Shown here piece by piece: positions 15,795 through 24,329 of a stretch of DNA of 64,000 bases. The notes under the pieces are model-generated. The model was not told the DNA's origin, did no database searches, and saw nothing but the letters and a program-made list of their open reading frames with translations. This DNA comes from Chitinophaga polysaccharea (GTDB lineage: Bacteria > Bacteroidota > Bacteroidia > Chitinophagales > Chitinophagaceae): the NCBI RefSeq assembly GCF_902150045.1, contig NZ_CABFVU010000003.1:248001-312000 (forward strand), written 5' to 3'. Position numbers and translations under genes: made by a program. The stretch's first letter is position 1; every line of letters begins with the position of its first letter.

Positions 15795-18338
15795 ATGTAT
15801 GCCTTGAAATATTTACTCCTTCTGTTACTGTTCCCATCCCTGATTTTTGCACAGCAGGTAAACCCTGTGTTATCACCGGAATACAGCCGCCTTATCCACG
15901 GGGATACCACAGCAAATGCTTCCCTTCCTGAAAAGCGGTGCCAGGAGCTTACCGTGAAGCGGCTATACCCGTTGAATACCCCGTTGCGCAAGATAAGTGT
16001 GAAAAACAATGAGCTGGTGATGCGTGCCGCCTATCCAAAGAAACTGCTGCTTGCCGGCGAATATACCACCGGTATTGCTTTTAAAACGGTGAACCGCCTG
16101 CCCGCCCTGCAAACAGCCTATGCACAGGGCCGATCCATACGGGGAGCGCTGGCCTGGCAGGGCTCCGAAACCAATGAAATGTTCAGCTACGGCCCCTTAA
16201 TGAGCCAGCTGGAGTATAACGGGCAAGCCTATCCGTACGATGTAAACGGTAAACTGGTACCATCCGGTACGGGCAACGGGCATCACCCTGCCGGCTATAC
16301 GAACAGCATCTTCAGAACAGGCGCAATGTTCTCCCAGGGCTTTAATCTGAAAACAACCTTACTGGTAAATGATGTGCCGCTCCACGAGTTTGGTATCCGG
16401 CTGGGGCATGCAACGGAGAAAAATATTATCCGTTATAACAGCAATAACACCAAAAGCCTGGAGGCAACCGCCGGTACCCGGATTAAATGGCTGCATATCA
16501 GTGGTAAATACAATTACCAGGAAGATCAGTTTTCCAACACCAACAGGGCTGGCTTCCTGAACAGGGTATACCAGCAATCGTTACTTACCCCCGCGAGCTT
16601 TGATAACGGCCAGGGCTACACGCTGAACAACGGGCAAAGAAGTTATGCGCAAGCCGCCGATAACCCCAACTTCCTCCTCCGCAACAACGGGCACTATTAC
16701 CGCACCTATGCCCACCAGGGCAGCCTGCAACTGGAACGGAATGCCTGGAGGAAGATGAAATATAAGATACTCCAGTCATACAGCCGTAAATCAGAGAACA
16801 GCAATGAAGATATTAAGCCCGGCACTGCGGCCTTCCCTGAGGGGCTGCCACTGCAAAGAGAAAAAGATGACAGGCTATATCAATTGAACGGAGAAGCCAC
16901 CAGGGATTTTGACTATTACCTGCCTGATGTGCGAACCCGGGCCACCGCGAACTATGAGCTAACTGATACCCGCTCAGATATCCGTTACCAACCGGTATAT
17001 GATGAAAGCTACCGGTATCAGCGCACCACGCAGGAGCTTAATCTTCAGTCGCTCAGCTCCTACAGGCATTGGAACTGGCCGGAGATCAACCTGGGCCTGG
17101 GTAATAAGATCTATGTTTCCAATACGGCCGGTAAAAGTTATTACCTGCTGCCGGATATCAGCCTGGCGGTGGATTATAAGCTGCCCAACGGTTCCTGGAG
17201 CATACGTGCCAGGTCAGCTTATTCGCGTAATGCCACTGAGCTTCTCATCAACAGGCCGCTTTCCTACGTGAACCTGCTGCGTTTCTCCGTTCGGGATGCA
17301 GGGAGTTACATACAGGTACAGGAAGTAGCGGGGTATGATCACCTGCTGCCGGTGTTGCAGGAAGAATGGACAAGTAGCCTGCAGCTTTACAGGAATTCCC
17401 TGTTAAGCTTCACTGCCTCGGTTTTCAGGAGGAATACCAAACAGGACCTGTTCCCCGTGGAAGCGGAAGGACAACTGGTATTAAGGAACATGGCCAGTCA
17501 CTATAACGAAGGAATTGACCTGGAACTGAAATTCTTCGAAGATAATTTAAGGAAGAAGACAGTAGCCACTTCCCATGCCCTTTCCTTTTTTGCATACCGG
17601 AATAAAGTAACCAGCGTGAACAATCCCTACAATCATACGCCCATAGCCGGCTTCAGTGACGTGCACACAGCGTTGATAGAAGGGCAGCCACTGGGAGTAA
17701 TAGTGGGTAGCGCCTGGCAACGCGACGCAGCAGGCAACCAGGTGATTGGGCCTGATGGGTTTCCATTGGTGGCAAAGGATCCTGCCATTATCGGGAATCC
17801 CATTCCTGATTTTGTGATGAAGCTGCATAATAGCATGCAATGGAAACGTTTCTCTCTGCAGGCCGACCTGGAATGGAAACACGGCGGCGACCGGTGGAAT
17901 GGCACACAGGCAGCATTGGACTACTATGGCAGATCACAGCAGTCGGCCAACGGTAGGAACATTACAGGTTATGTTTTTCAAGGCGTGCAAACAGATGGCC
18001 GGCCAAATAATATCCCGGTGGATTTTTATAACCCTGAAAAAGATATCAGCAAAAACCGTTGGGTCAGGTACGGGGTCAGCGGTGTGGCAGAAGACTATAT
18101 AGAACGGGCCGACCGGCTCCGCCTGAATACCGTGAAGCTCAGCTACCATTGGTTGTTCCGGCGTATTGTTCAGAAGCTTACCCTGAGCGCATATGTCAAT
18201 AATATCCTGTTATGGTCGCCCTATAAGGGAACGGACCCCGATCAGTTATTATTTGACCAGGCCAATAGCACAGGATTGGATTTCTTCAATCTTCCTGCTG
18301 TCAAAACTTATGGTTTTAACGCATCCATTCAATTCTGA
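15795..18338 (+). CDS. SusC-like TonB-dependent outer-membrane barrel lacking its plug domain
   Basis: An 847-residue protein with a signal peptide (LLLLLLFPSLIFAQQ). A normal SusC has a regulatory domain, a plug, then a 22-strand barrel. Here only about 80 unassigned residues separate the signal peptide from the first barrel segment (VNRLPALQTAYAQG ... FSYGPLMSQLEYNG), which aligns with the part that follows the plug in SusC proteins. No VVVGYG signature and no plug are present. The rest is beta-barrel to the end and closes with a terminal Phe (NASIQF), as outer-membrane barrels do. The frame opens with TTG at 15780; the ATG at 15795 is preferred. The stop lies four bases before the macroglobulin gene that carries a plug. 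Confidence 0.8.
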   Translation: MYALKYLLLLLLFPSLIFAQQVNPVLSPEYSRLIHGDTTANASLPEKRCQELTVKRLYPLNTPLRKISVKNNELVMRAAYPKKLLLAGEYTTGIAFKTVNRLPALQTAYAQGRSIRGALAWQGSETNEMFSYGPLMSQLEYNGQAYPYDVNGKLVPSGTGNGHHPAGYTNSIFRTGAMFSQGFNLKTTLLVNDVPLHEFGIRLGHATEKNIIRYNSNNTKSLEATAGTRIKWLHISGKYNYQEDQFSNTNRAGFLNRVYQQSLLTPASFDNGQGYTLNNGQRSYAQAADNPNFLLRNNGHYYRTYAHQGSLQLERNAWRKMKYKILQSYSRKSENSNEDIKPGTAAFPEGLPLQREKDDRLYQLNGEATRDFDYYLPDVRTRATANYELTDTRSDIRYQPVYDESYRYQRTTQELNLQSLSSYRHWNWPEINLGLGNKIYVSNTAGKSYYLLPDISLAVDYKLPNGSWSIRARSAYSRNATELLINRPLSYVNLLRFSVRDAGSYIQVQEVAGYDHLLPVLQEEWTSSLQLYRNSLLSFTASVFRRNTKQDLFPVEAEGQLVLRNMASHYNEGIDLELKFFEDNLRKKTVATSHALSFFAYRNKVTSVNNPYNHTPIAGFSDVHTALIEGQPLGVIVGSAWQRDAAGNQVIGPDGFPLVAKDPAIIGNPIPDFVMKLHNSMQWKRFSLQADLEWKHGGDRWNGTQAALDYYGRSQQSANGRNITGYVFQGVQTDGRPNNIPVDFYNPEKDISKNRWVRYGVSGVAEDYIERADRLRLNTVKLSYHWLFRRIVQKLTLSAYVNNILLWSPYKGTDPDQLLFDQANSTGLDFFNLPAVKTYGFNASIQF

Positions 18339-18342
18339 GATC

Positions 18343-21300
18343 ATGAAAAAAATTATCAGCTTCCTTTGCATATACCTGTTCACCATACTGGCTGCGCAGG
18401 CCCAAACATACGACTATACCTCGTTTAAAGAGAAGATCTATATTCATACCAGTCATGTTTTTTTTCAGCCGGGTGAGGAAATGTTCTTTAAACTATACCT
18501 GGTAAATGCGAAAGATCAGCAGCCTTCTTCCCTGAGCAAGGTAGCGTTTGTAGACATACTGGACCCTTCGGGGAAAGTATTTAAAAAGCTCAGTTATAAG
18601 ATCACAGATGGTTATGCTGAAGGCTCTTTTTATTTTGAGCCTTCCGTTCCCGGTGGTATTTACAGGCTCAAAGCTTATACCTCCTGGATGCGCAACGAAA
18701 ACGACAGTACCTTTTACACAAAGGAAGTTACCGTGCAACAGGTAATCCCGCCCCGTGTACTGATGAAACTGGATTTCCCCAAAAAAGGCTATGGCCCCGG
18801 CGATGAAGTGACAGCCGATTATACGATCAGGAACTTATCCGATCAGCCCATAGCAGGGCATGCCGTGAATTATAAAGTGAGTATAGGCGGCGCCGTTATA
18901 CAAACAGGTAAAGCCGTAACCGGCGGCAATGGTAAGGTATTGCTGCAATTCAGGCTGCCGGCGGATCTTAGCACCACCGACGGGTTACTGAATGTAACCA
19001 TCGACTATGATGCCTATAAAGAATCCATTTCACGCAGCATTCCTATTGTACTTAATAAAATAGATCTGCAGCTGTTGCCCGAAGGAGGTGCAATGGTGGC
19101 GGGGCTTTCCAGTAATATTGCTTTCAGGGCCGTGAATGAGCATGGCAAACCAGCCGATATAAAAGGAGTTGTGCTCGATCATGCAGGGCGGCAGGTGAGC
19201 ACCTTTGAAAGTTACTATGCCGGTATGGGAAAATTCTCCTTTACACCGCTGCCTGGTGAAAAGTATACGGTAAGAATAATTTCACCGCTGCATATTTCAC
19301 AGGTATACGATTTTCCTGCCTGCAGGAGCGAAGGCGTGGTGATGAATTTTATAAAGAAAGATGAAAAGCTTCAGTTGGAACTATCTGCTATGACTGATCA
19401 GCTGGTAACGCTGACAGGGCGGACAAAAGTAGTGACCTATTACACAAAAGTATTGCAGCTGAAGAAAGGCACGCAGACTGTTGACATAGATGAGTCTCTT
19501 TTTCCAGCCGGTATTGCGCGGTTTACCTTGTTGTTGCGCAACAAAACCCCTGTTGCAGAGCGGCTGGTATTCTTGAACAGGAATAAGGTAATGCAGGTGA
19601 GCGTTACTACCGATAAAAAAGAATACCTGCCCAGGGAGAAAGTGAAAATGACCATTAAAACGATGGATGATAAGGGAACGCCGTTACCATCCAATTTATC
19701 CGTTGCAGTAATGGACGACAAGCTTTGGACCTATGCCGATGACAAGCAGGATCATATTTTATCGTGGTTGCTGATGAGCAGCGAATTGCATGGGAAGATA
19801 GAAGAGCCGTTGTTTTATTTCCGGGAAGATGAGCCTAAGGCGGGTCCTGCACTTGACCTGGTGATGCTTACCCATGGCTACCGTTATTTTGATTACATCC
19901 CGCAGGCAAGGAACGGTGAATTGCTGAAGTATATTCCTGATGAAGGCCAGGTGCTGAGCGGCACTGTGCTGAACGCAAAAAAGGAACCTGTGCAGGCTAC
20001 TGTTTTCCTCATCAATACCGGTGATAACGGGAAGGCTATACAAATGAATACAGATGATGATGGCGCCTTCTTTTTTACCAACCTGGATCCACTCGGCAGG
20101 TATTGCCTTATTGCAAGGCCTGTAAAAAAACGTGAGCTGGTAACCATACGGATAGAACAACATGGAGTGGAGCTTAATGAGATCAGGGCGCGCAAGTTGC
20201 TGGAGAAAGGTGTTGTACTGCGACCCGCCGTACAGCCGTTACCGGTAGTGCCTGAGCAAAAAGAAGATGCTGATGCTGTAATGAATATGGTGAAGATCGA
20301 AGATGCAAAGGCCCTGGAAGAAGTGATAGTGGTGGGTTATGGTGTGGAAAAGAAAAGATCTGTGACCGGGGCAGTGAAAATATACCAGGGTGAGGATATT
20401 GCAGGCAACAATGAGGAGGTACTGAAGGGCAGGGTAGCAGGGTTGGTGGTACTGCCCCCGTGGAATCCCGGCGGCGCGGAAGATATACGGATCAGGGGAA
20501 ATGCTTCGCTTACGGGTAATAACCAACCTTTGTTTGTGGTAGATGGTGTAGTGATGGAAGGGCTGGATATGCAGCTGAGCCCAAATGATATTGCCTCCAT
20601 TGAGGTGATTAAGGATATGGCTGCCACTGCCATTTATGGTACCAGGGGCGCTAACGGCGTGATTGTTATCCATACCAAAAACAAGCTTCCCGACAGGATC
20701 CGTTTCAATCTCGGCAAACGAAGCTATTATGCTACCGCGGCAGTGCCGCCCAGTCAGACCAGCTTCTCCGTGGCAAGGCGTTTTTATGCGCCGCATTACG
20801 CAACTACGGATACGGATGAACGAACTGATTTCCGTGAAACCATTTACTGGAACTCTGTAGTGCAAACAGATAAGGAAGGCATGGCTACGGTGGAATTTTA
20901 CAACTCTGATGCCGCTACCACTTTCAGGGCAATTGCTGAGGGTATTGCCTGGAATGGCAAGCCAGGCAGGGCGGAAGCTACCTGGTCGGCCCGCAATATG
21001 TTGCAGATAGACGCCAAAATACCGCCTTATCTTACTATTGGCGACCAGGCGATGGTGCCCCTGGTACTTAAGAATAATAGCGCCTCTGCTATACAACTGG
21101 ATATTAGTATAGCCGTTCCCGTTAATATGTCGGCCGGCAGGTTTGAGAACAAGGTGACGCTGGGGCCCAACGGCTCCAGGCAGGTGCTTATTCCCCTGGA
21201 AGCGGTTGCGCCTACCTCTGGCACAGTGAAGTTTACCGTGCATGGAAAAGGCGTAACGGAAACCCTGTCGCTTCCCATAGCGGCGGCGCAGCGGGGTTTT

Positions 21301-22833
21301 CCTGTTATACATACTTTTTCAGGTGAAACATCTGCGCAGCATTCCTTCCAAATCAGCGAACCGGTAAAAGGCAGTATACAAACCAGGCTGCAGGTGTTCA
21401 CCTCACTGGAAGGGCAGCTGCTGGATGGTATTGAGTCCATGCTGAGAGAGCCTTATGGCTGTTTTGAGCAAACCTCCTCCAGCACTTATCCAAATATCTT
21501 CATCCTGAAATACCTGAAAGAGTCCGGGAAATCGAACCGTGAAGTAGAAGCCAAAGCGCTGGAATATATTGAAGCGGGTTACAAGAAGCTAATTGGCTTT
21601 GAAACGGCCATGGGTGGGTTCGAATGGTTTGGGCATACGCCGCCGCATGAAGCGCTTACGGCCTATGGCTTACTGGAATTTACAGATATGCAGGCATTCA
21701 TTGACGTGGATAAAAGCATGCTTGCCCGTACAAAGTCGTTCCTGCTTGGTCGCCGCGATGGCGAAGGCGGCTTTAAGTTATCGGCTGGTGGTTATGATAG
21801 GTTCAGGTCGGTGCCCGGCAATATTGCCAACCTGTATATTGTATATGCGCTTACACAGGCTGGCGTGGGCGGTGAAATACAGCGGGAGTATAACGCCGGG
21901 GTGCAGAAAGCGCTGGCCTCCAACGATGGTTACCAGCTGGGACTGATGGCGCTGGCAGCGAGCAATATGAAAGATACCAGCAACTATCGCCGCCTGATGG
22001 CTGCGCTGAAGGAGAATTACAGGAAGGAGAACCTGGCGGCTGCCACATCTGTTGTTAATTCCAGGGATGCTTCGCTCCGCGTAGAGGCGTTGTCGTTATA
22101 TGCCATGGCGCTTGCCCGTGAGCAGCACCCGGACATGGCTGCTATTGCCATTGCCATCTCTAAAATACTGTCTGAAAAGGTATACTACGGTTACGGATCT
22201 ACGCAGGCCACGGTGCTGGCGCTTAATGCGATTGTGGAATGCGTGAAATTAAAAGGGCGTGCGGAAAGCAACGGCGTTATCAGCTTCCATCTCAATAACG
22301 AGCCGCTTGAAGTAGGGCAGGCATTCAGTCATGCAGTGAAAACCGGCGTCAATACTTTTGCCGTGGAATATAGCGGCCATCAGCCAGGTTTGCCATACAA
22401 CATGGAGCTGTCTTATTTCACTATGCAGCCACCAGGCAGCGCTGCAGCAGAGTTGCGGCTGCATACCGCTTTAAGCGACAAGCGCACCAAAGCCGGTGAA
22501 ACTGTGCGGATGAATATAGAGGTAAAGAATATTAAATCCACGTTGCAGCCCATGGCCATTGCAAAAATCGGCATTCCTGCCGGTCTCTCGCTGCAGCCCT
22601 GGCAACTGAAGGAGCTGGCAGAGAAGAAAGAAGTGGCCTATTACGAGATCTTCGATAATTACCTGGTGCTCTACTGGATGGGATTCGCCGCGGGCGAAAC
22701 CAAATCCGTCAGGCTCGATCTGAAAGCAGATGTGCCTGGTAAATACAAGGGAAAAGCGAGTAACTGTTATCTCTATTACACTCCCGAACATAAGCACTGG
22801 CAGGAGGGAACCGCTATTGAAATTGCGCCTTGA
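18343..22833 (+). CDS. Thioester alpha-2-macroglobulin with an embedded SusC-type regulatory and plug module
   Basis: A 1496-residue exported protein (signal peptide ends AAQAQ). Residues about 25-450 are macroglobulin-type beta domains. About 535-620 is a carboxypeptidase-regulatory-like domain (GQVLSGTVLNAKKEPVQATV). About 658-779 is a TonB-receptor plug with the SusC/RagA signature (EEVIVVGYGVEKKRSVTGAV ... IEVIKDMAATAIYGTRGANG). The A2M domain begins near 831 (YWNSVVQTDKEGMATVEFYNSD) and the thioester is Cys1040/Gln1043 in YGCFEQ, followed by the alpha-helical thioester domain. The plug therefore sits where protease-trapping macroglobulins have the bait region. The frame is open from 18193 inside the barrel gene, but the ATG at 18343 precedes the signal peptide. 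Confidence 0.88.
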   Translation: MKKIISFLCIYLFTILAAQAQTYDYTSFKEKIYIHTSHVFFQPGEEMFFKLYLVNAKDQQPSSLSKVAFVDILDPSGKVFKKLSYKITDGYAEGSFYFEPSVPGGIYRLKAYTSWMRNENDSTFYTKEVTVQQVIPPRVLMKLDFPKKGYGPGDEVTADYTIRNLSDQPIAGHAVNYKVSIGGAVIQTGKAVTGGNGKVLLQFRLPADLSTTDGLLNVTIDYDAYKESISRSIPIVLNKIDLQLLPEGGAMVAGLSSNIAFRAVNEHGKPADIKGVVLDHAGRQVSTFESYYAGMGKFSFTPLPGEKYTVRIISPLHISQVYDFPACRSEGVVMNFIKKDEKLQLELSAMTDQLVTLTGRTKVVTYYTKVLQLKKGTQTVDIDESLFPAGIARFTLLLRNKTPVAERLVFLNRNKVMQVSVTTDKKEYLPREKVKMTIKTMDDKGTPLPSNLSVAVMDDKLWTYADDKQDHILSWLLMSSELHGKIEEPLFYFREDEPKAGPALDLVMLTHGYRYFDYIPQARNGELLKYIPDEGQVLSGTVLNAKKEPVQATVFLINTGDNGKAIQMNTDDDGAFFFTNLDPLGRYCLIARPVKKRELVTIRIEQHGVELNEIRARKLLEKGVVLRPAVQPLPVVPEQKEDADAVMNMVKIEDAKALEEVIVVGYGVEKKRSVTGAVKIYQGEDIAGNNEEVLKGRVAGLVVLPPWNPGGAEDIRIRGNASLTGNNQPLFVVDGVVMEGLDMQLSPNDIASIEVIKDMAATAIYGTRGANGVIVIHTKNKLPDRIRFNLGKRSYYATAAVPPSQTSFSVARRFYAPHYATTDTDERTDFRETIYWNSVVQTDKEGMATVEFYNSDAATTFRAIAEGIAWNGKPGRAEATWSARNMLQIDAKIPPYLTIGDQAMVPLVLKNNSASAIQLDISIAVPVNMSAGRFENKVTLGPNGSRQVLIPLEAVAPTSGTVKFTVHGKGVTETLSLPIAAAQRGFPVIHTFSGETSAQHSFQISEPVKGSIQTRLQVFTSLEGQLLDGIESMLREPYGCFEQTSSSTYPNIFILKYLKESGKSNREVEAKALEYIEAGYKKLIGFETAMGGFEWFGHTPPHEALTAYGLLEFTDMQAFIDVDKSMLARTKSFLLGRRDGEGGFKLSAGGYDRFRSVPGNIANLYIVYALTQAGVGGEIQREYNAGVQKALASNDGYQLGLMALAASNMKDTSNYRRLMAALKENYRKENLAAATSVVNSRDASLRVEALSLYAMALAREQHPDMAAIAIAISKILSEKVYYGYGSTQATVLALNAIVECVKLKGRAESNGVISFHLNNEPLEVGQAFSHAVKTGVNTFAVEYSGHQPGLPYNMELSYFTMQPPGSAAAELRLHTALSDKRTKAGETVRMNIEVKNIKSTLQPMAIAKIGIPAGLSLQPWQLKELAEKKEVAYYEIFDNYLVLYWMGFAAGETKSVRLDLKADVPGKYKGKASNCYLYYTPEHKHWQEGTAIEIAP

Positions 22834-23036
22834 GCGGATTTTGTCTGACTCAGGATTATGATGATTATGATGATTCCGCTGATTTGACTATTGGGGATTT
22901 AAAAAGATTTGGGGAGAAATTAGCAGATGCTTTCGCTTATATCTTGCCATATTCTTTAAATCAAAACCTGAATTTATCATTTTAAAATCAGGATAATCAG
23001 CCTAATCATCATAATCCTGAGTCAGACAAAATCCGC
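22834..23036. repeat. 203-bp inverted-repeat element with 9-base GATT periodicity
   Basis: Starts directly after the macroglobulin stop codon. The outer 34 bases (22834-22867) are exactly complementary to 23003-23036; pairing then continues imperfectly to about 22885/22985. Inside each arm GATTATGAT-type units repeat every nine bases. The middle is AT-rich. It is the same family as 35334-35498. Confidence 0.8.
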
Positions 23037-23110
23037 AAAGGCGATCTGCAACTATTTCTTTTCAAGTAACATTTTTATTTTGCCCATTCCATCCGGTTTG
23101 GCTACTTTAG

Positions 23111-23132
23111 TATTTAGATAGTTGTCTAAATA
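23111..23132. promoter_or_regulatory. Operator-like dyad before the SdpR-like gene
   Basis: TATTTAGA and its exact complement TCTAAATA flank six bases, ending 8 bp before the ATG at 23141. The position covers the core promoter or leader, as expected for the autorepression typical of SdpR regulators. Confidence 0.65.
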
Positions 23133-23140
23133 TATTCTTT

Positions 23141-23443
23141 ATGAACAACGTATTTAAGGCGCTCAATGATAAAACCCGCCGGGATATCCTGGAGTTACTA
23201 AAAAAAGAGGATCTGACGGCCGGTCAGATAGCGGAGCATTTTAATTTCTCCAAGCCTACTATATCGCATCACCTGGACCTGCTTAAACAGGCGGAACTGC
23301 TTACCAGCATAAAAAAGGGACAGTTCGTATTTTATTCCCTCAACACTACGGTAATGGATGAACTGCTGAAATGGATGCTGCAGTTCACGGCGGAGGCATT
23401 ACCGGTAATGAAGCCCAAAACTGCCCGTTATGAAGGAAAATAA
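23141..23443 (+). CDS. ArsR-family autorepressor, SdpR-like
   Basis: A 100-residue winged-helix protein. It matches the SdpR subgroup of ArsR regulators: MNNVFKALNDKTRRDILELLKK, the recognition region AGQIAEHFNFSKPTISHHLDLLKQAEL, and the wing GQFVFYSLNTTVMDELL. There are no metal-binding cysteines, so it is not a metal sensor. In Bacillus, SdpR is held at the membrane by SdpI; here too the next gene encodes an SdpI-type protein and overlaps this one by 14 bases. The dyad at 23111-23132 is its likely operator. Confidence 0.9.
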   Translation: MNNVFKALNDKTRRDILELLKKEDLTAGQIAEHFNFSKPTISHHLDLLKQAELLTSIKKGQFVFYSLNTTVMDELLKWMLQFTAEALPVMKPKTARYEGK

Positions 23444-24329
23444 ATGGTTAAAGGAAATCTTGCTGATATTGGCCATGGCAATGCCTTTCCTGGTTTATGC
23501 CCTGCTCCGTGCCGATCTTCCTGAAACAATACCTTCCCACTACAGCATCAGTAAAGAAGGTAAATGGGTGGCAGACAGTTATATGCCGCCACTGGGACTG
23601 CTATCGGTGCTTTTTGCAGGCAGCGTGGTCACTTACCTGTGTATGAGTATCCCGTTAATGTCTTCATTGCTGAATGAAAAGAGCAGAAAAGACATGGTGC
23701 AGATCGCCCCTTTCCTATATGGCTTCAAAGTGGTGATCGTAGTATTCCTGAGCGGTATCCCGGTATATGAGATGCTGGTAGCATCAGGGAAAATACCGGC
23801 CGGCAAAGGGGTATTATGGGGATATATTTCAGGGATCGTGGCGCTGGTGTTATTAAACGTATTCCTGTACCGCCTGTTTGCTTCGCTGTACAGGAACAGT
23901 GAGGAGAAGCCTTTATCCCGCAAACCGTATGTGATCATCTGGGCGGGCACACACCTGGTGCTTTCTGCCGGGCCTGTTTGCTCCATGCTTGCCGGGGAAG
24001 GGTTTAACATGGCCAGGCTTATGCCACAGCTGGTGTTTGTTTTCCTGGCCGTTTGCGGGAACCTGATGTACAATGTGCGGCCCAATTATTTCTTTGGCAT
24101 CCGCACGCCGTGGACGTTGAAGAACGAAACCGTATGGCGTAAAACCCATCGCGTGGGAGGCGTGGTACTGTTTATTGCGGGTACTTTGGGCTTCATGCTT
24201 TCCTGGCTTGTAAGCGGGCAACAGCTGCATTACCTGATGCTGTTTGTGATCCTTGTATCTTCGCTTGTTACGTGTGGTTATTCCTATTACATCTACAGAA
24301 AAATAATTCAGCAAACTCAGGATCTATGA
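23430..24329 (+). CDS. SdpI-family membrane protein
   Basis: A 299-residue inner-membrane protein with about eight hydrophobic segments. The start has the DUF1648-type motif (DLPETIPSHYSISKEGKW), and the end has the SdpI signature NYFFGIRTPWTLKNETVWRKTHRVGG followed by two membrane segments. In Bacillus, SdpI gives immunity to the SdpC toxin and sequesters SdpR. No SdpC-like toxin gene is visible here, so this pair probably serves another signal. It overlaps the regulator gene by 14 bases and the hydrolase gene by 4. Confidence 0.9.
   Translation: MKENKWLKEILLILAMAMPFLVYALLRADLPETIPSHYSISKEGKWVADSYMPPLGLLSVLFAGSVVTYLCMSIPLMSSLLNEKSRKDMVQIAPFLYGFKVVIVVFLSGIPVYEMLVASGKIPAGKGVLWGYISGIVALVLLNVFLYRLFASLYRNSEEKPLSRKPYVIIWAGTHLVLSAGPVCSMLAGEGFNMARLMPQLVFVFLAVCGNLMYNVRPNYFFGIRTPWTLKNETVWRKTHRVGGVVLFIAGTLGFMLSWLVSGQQLHYLMLFVILVSSLVTCGYSYYIYRKIIQQTQDL

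Noticed and set aside
18193..18342. N-terminal extension of the macroglobulin frame into the barrel gene
   Set aside because: The extension overlaps the end of the barrel in another frame, and the ATG at 18343 directly precedes a clean signal peptide.
20239..21312. Long minus-strand open frame (357 codons) inside the macroglobulin gene
   Set aside because: It lies opposite the plug and A2M domains, which are strongly conserved in the forward frame, and its own translation looks like random basic sequence.
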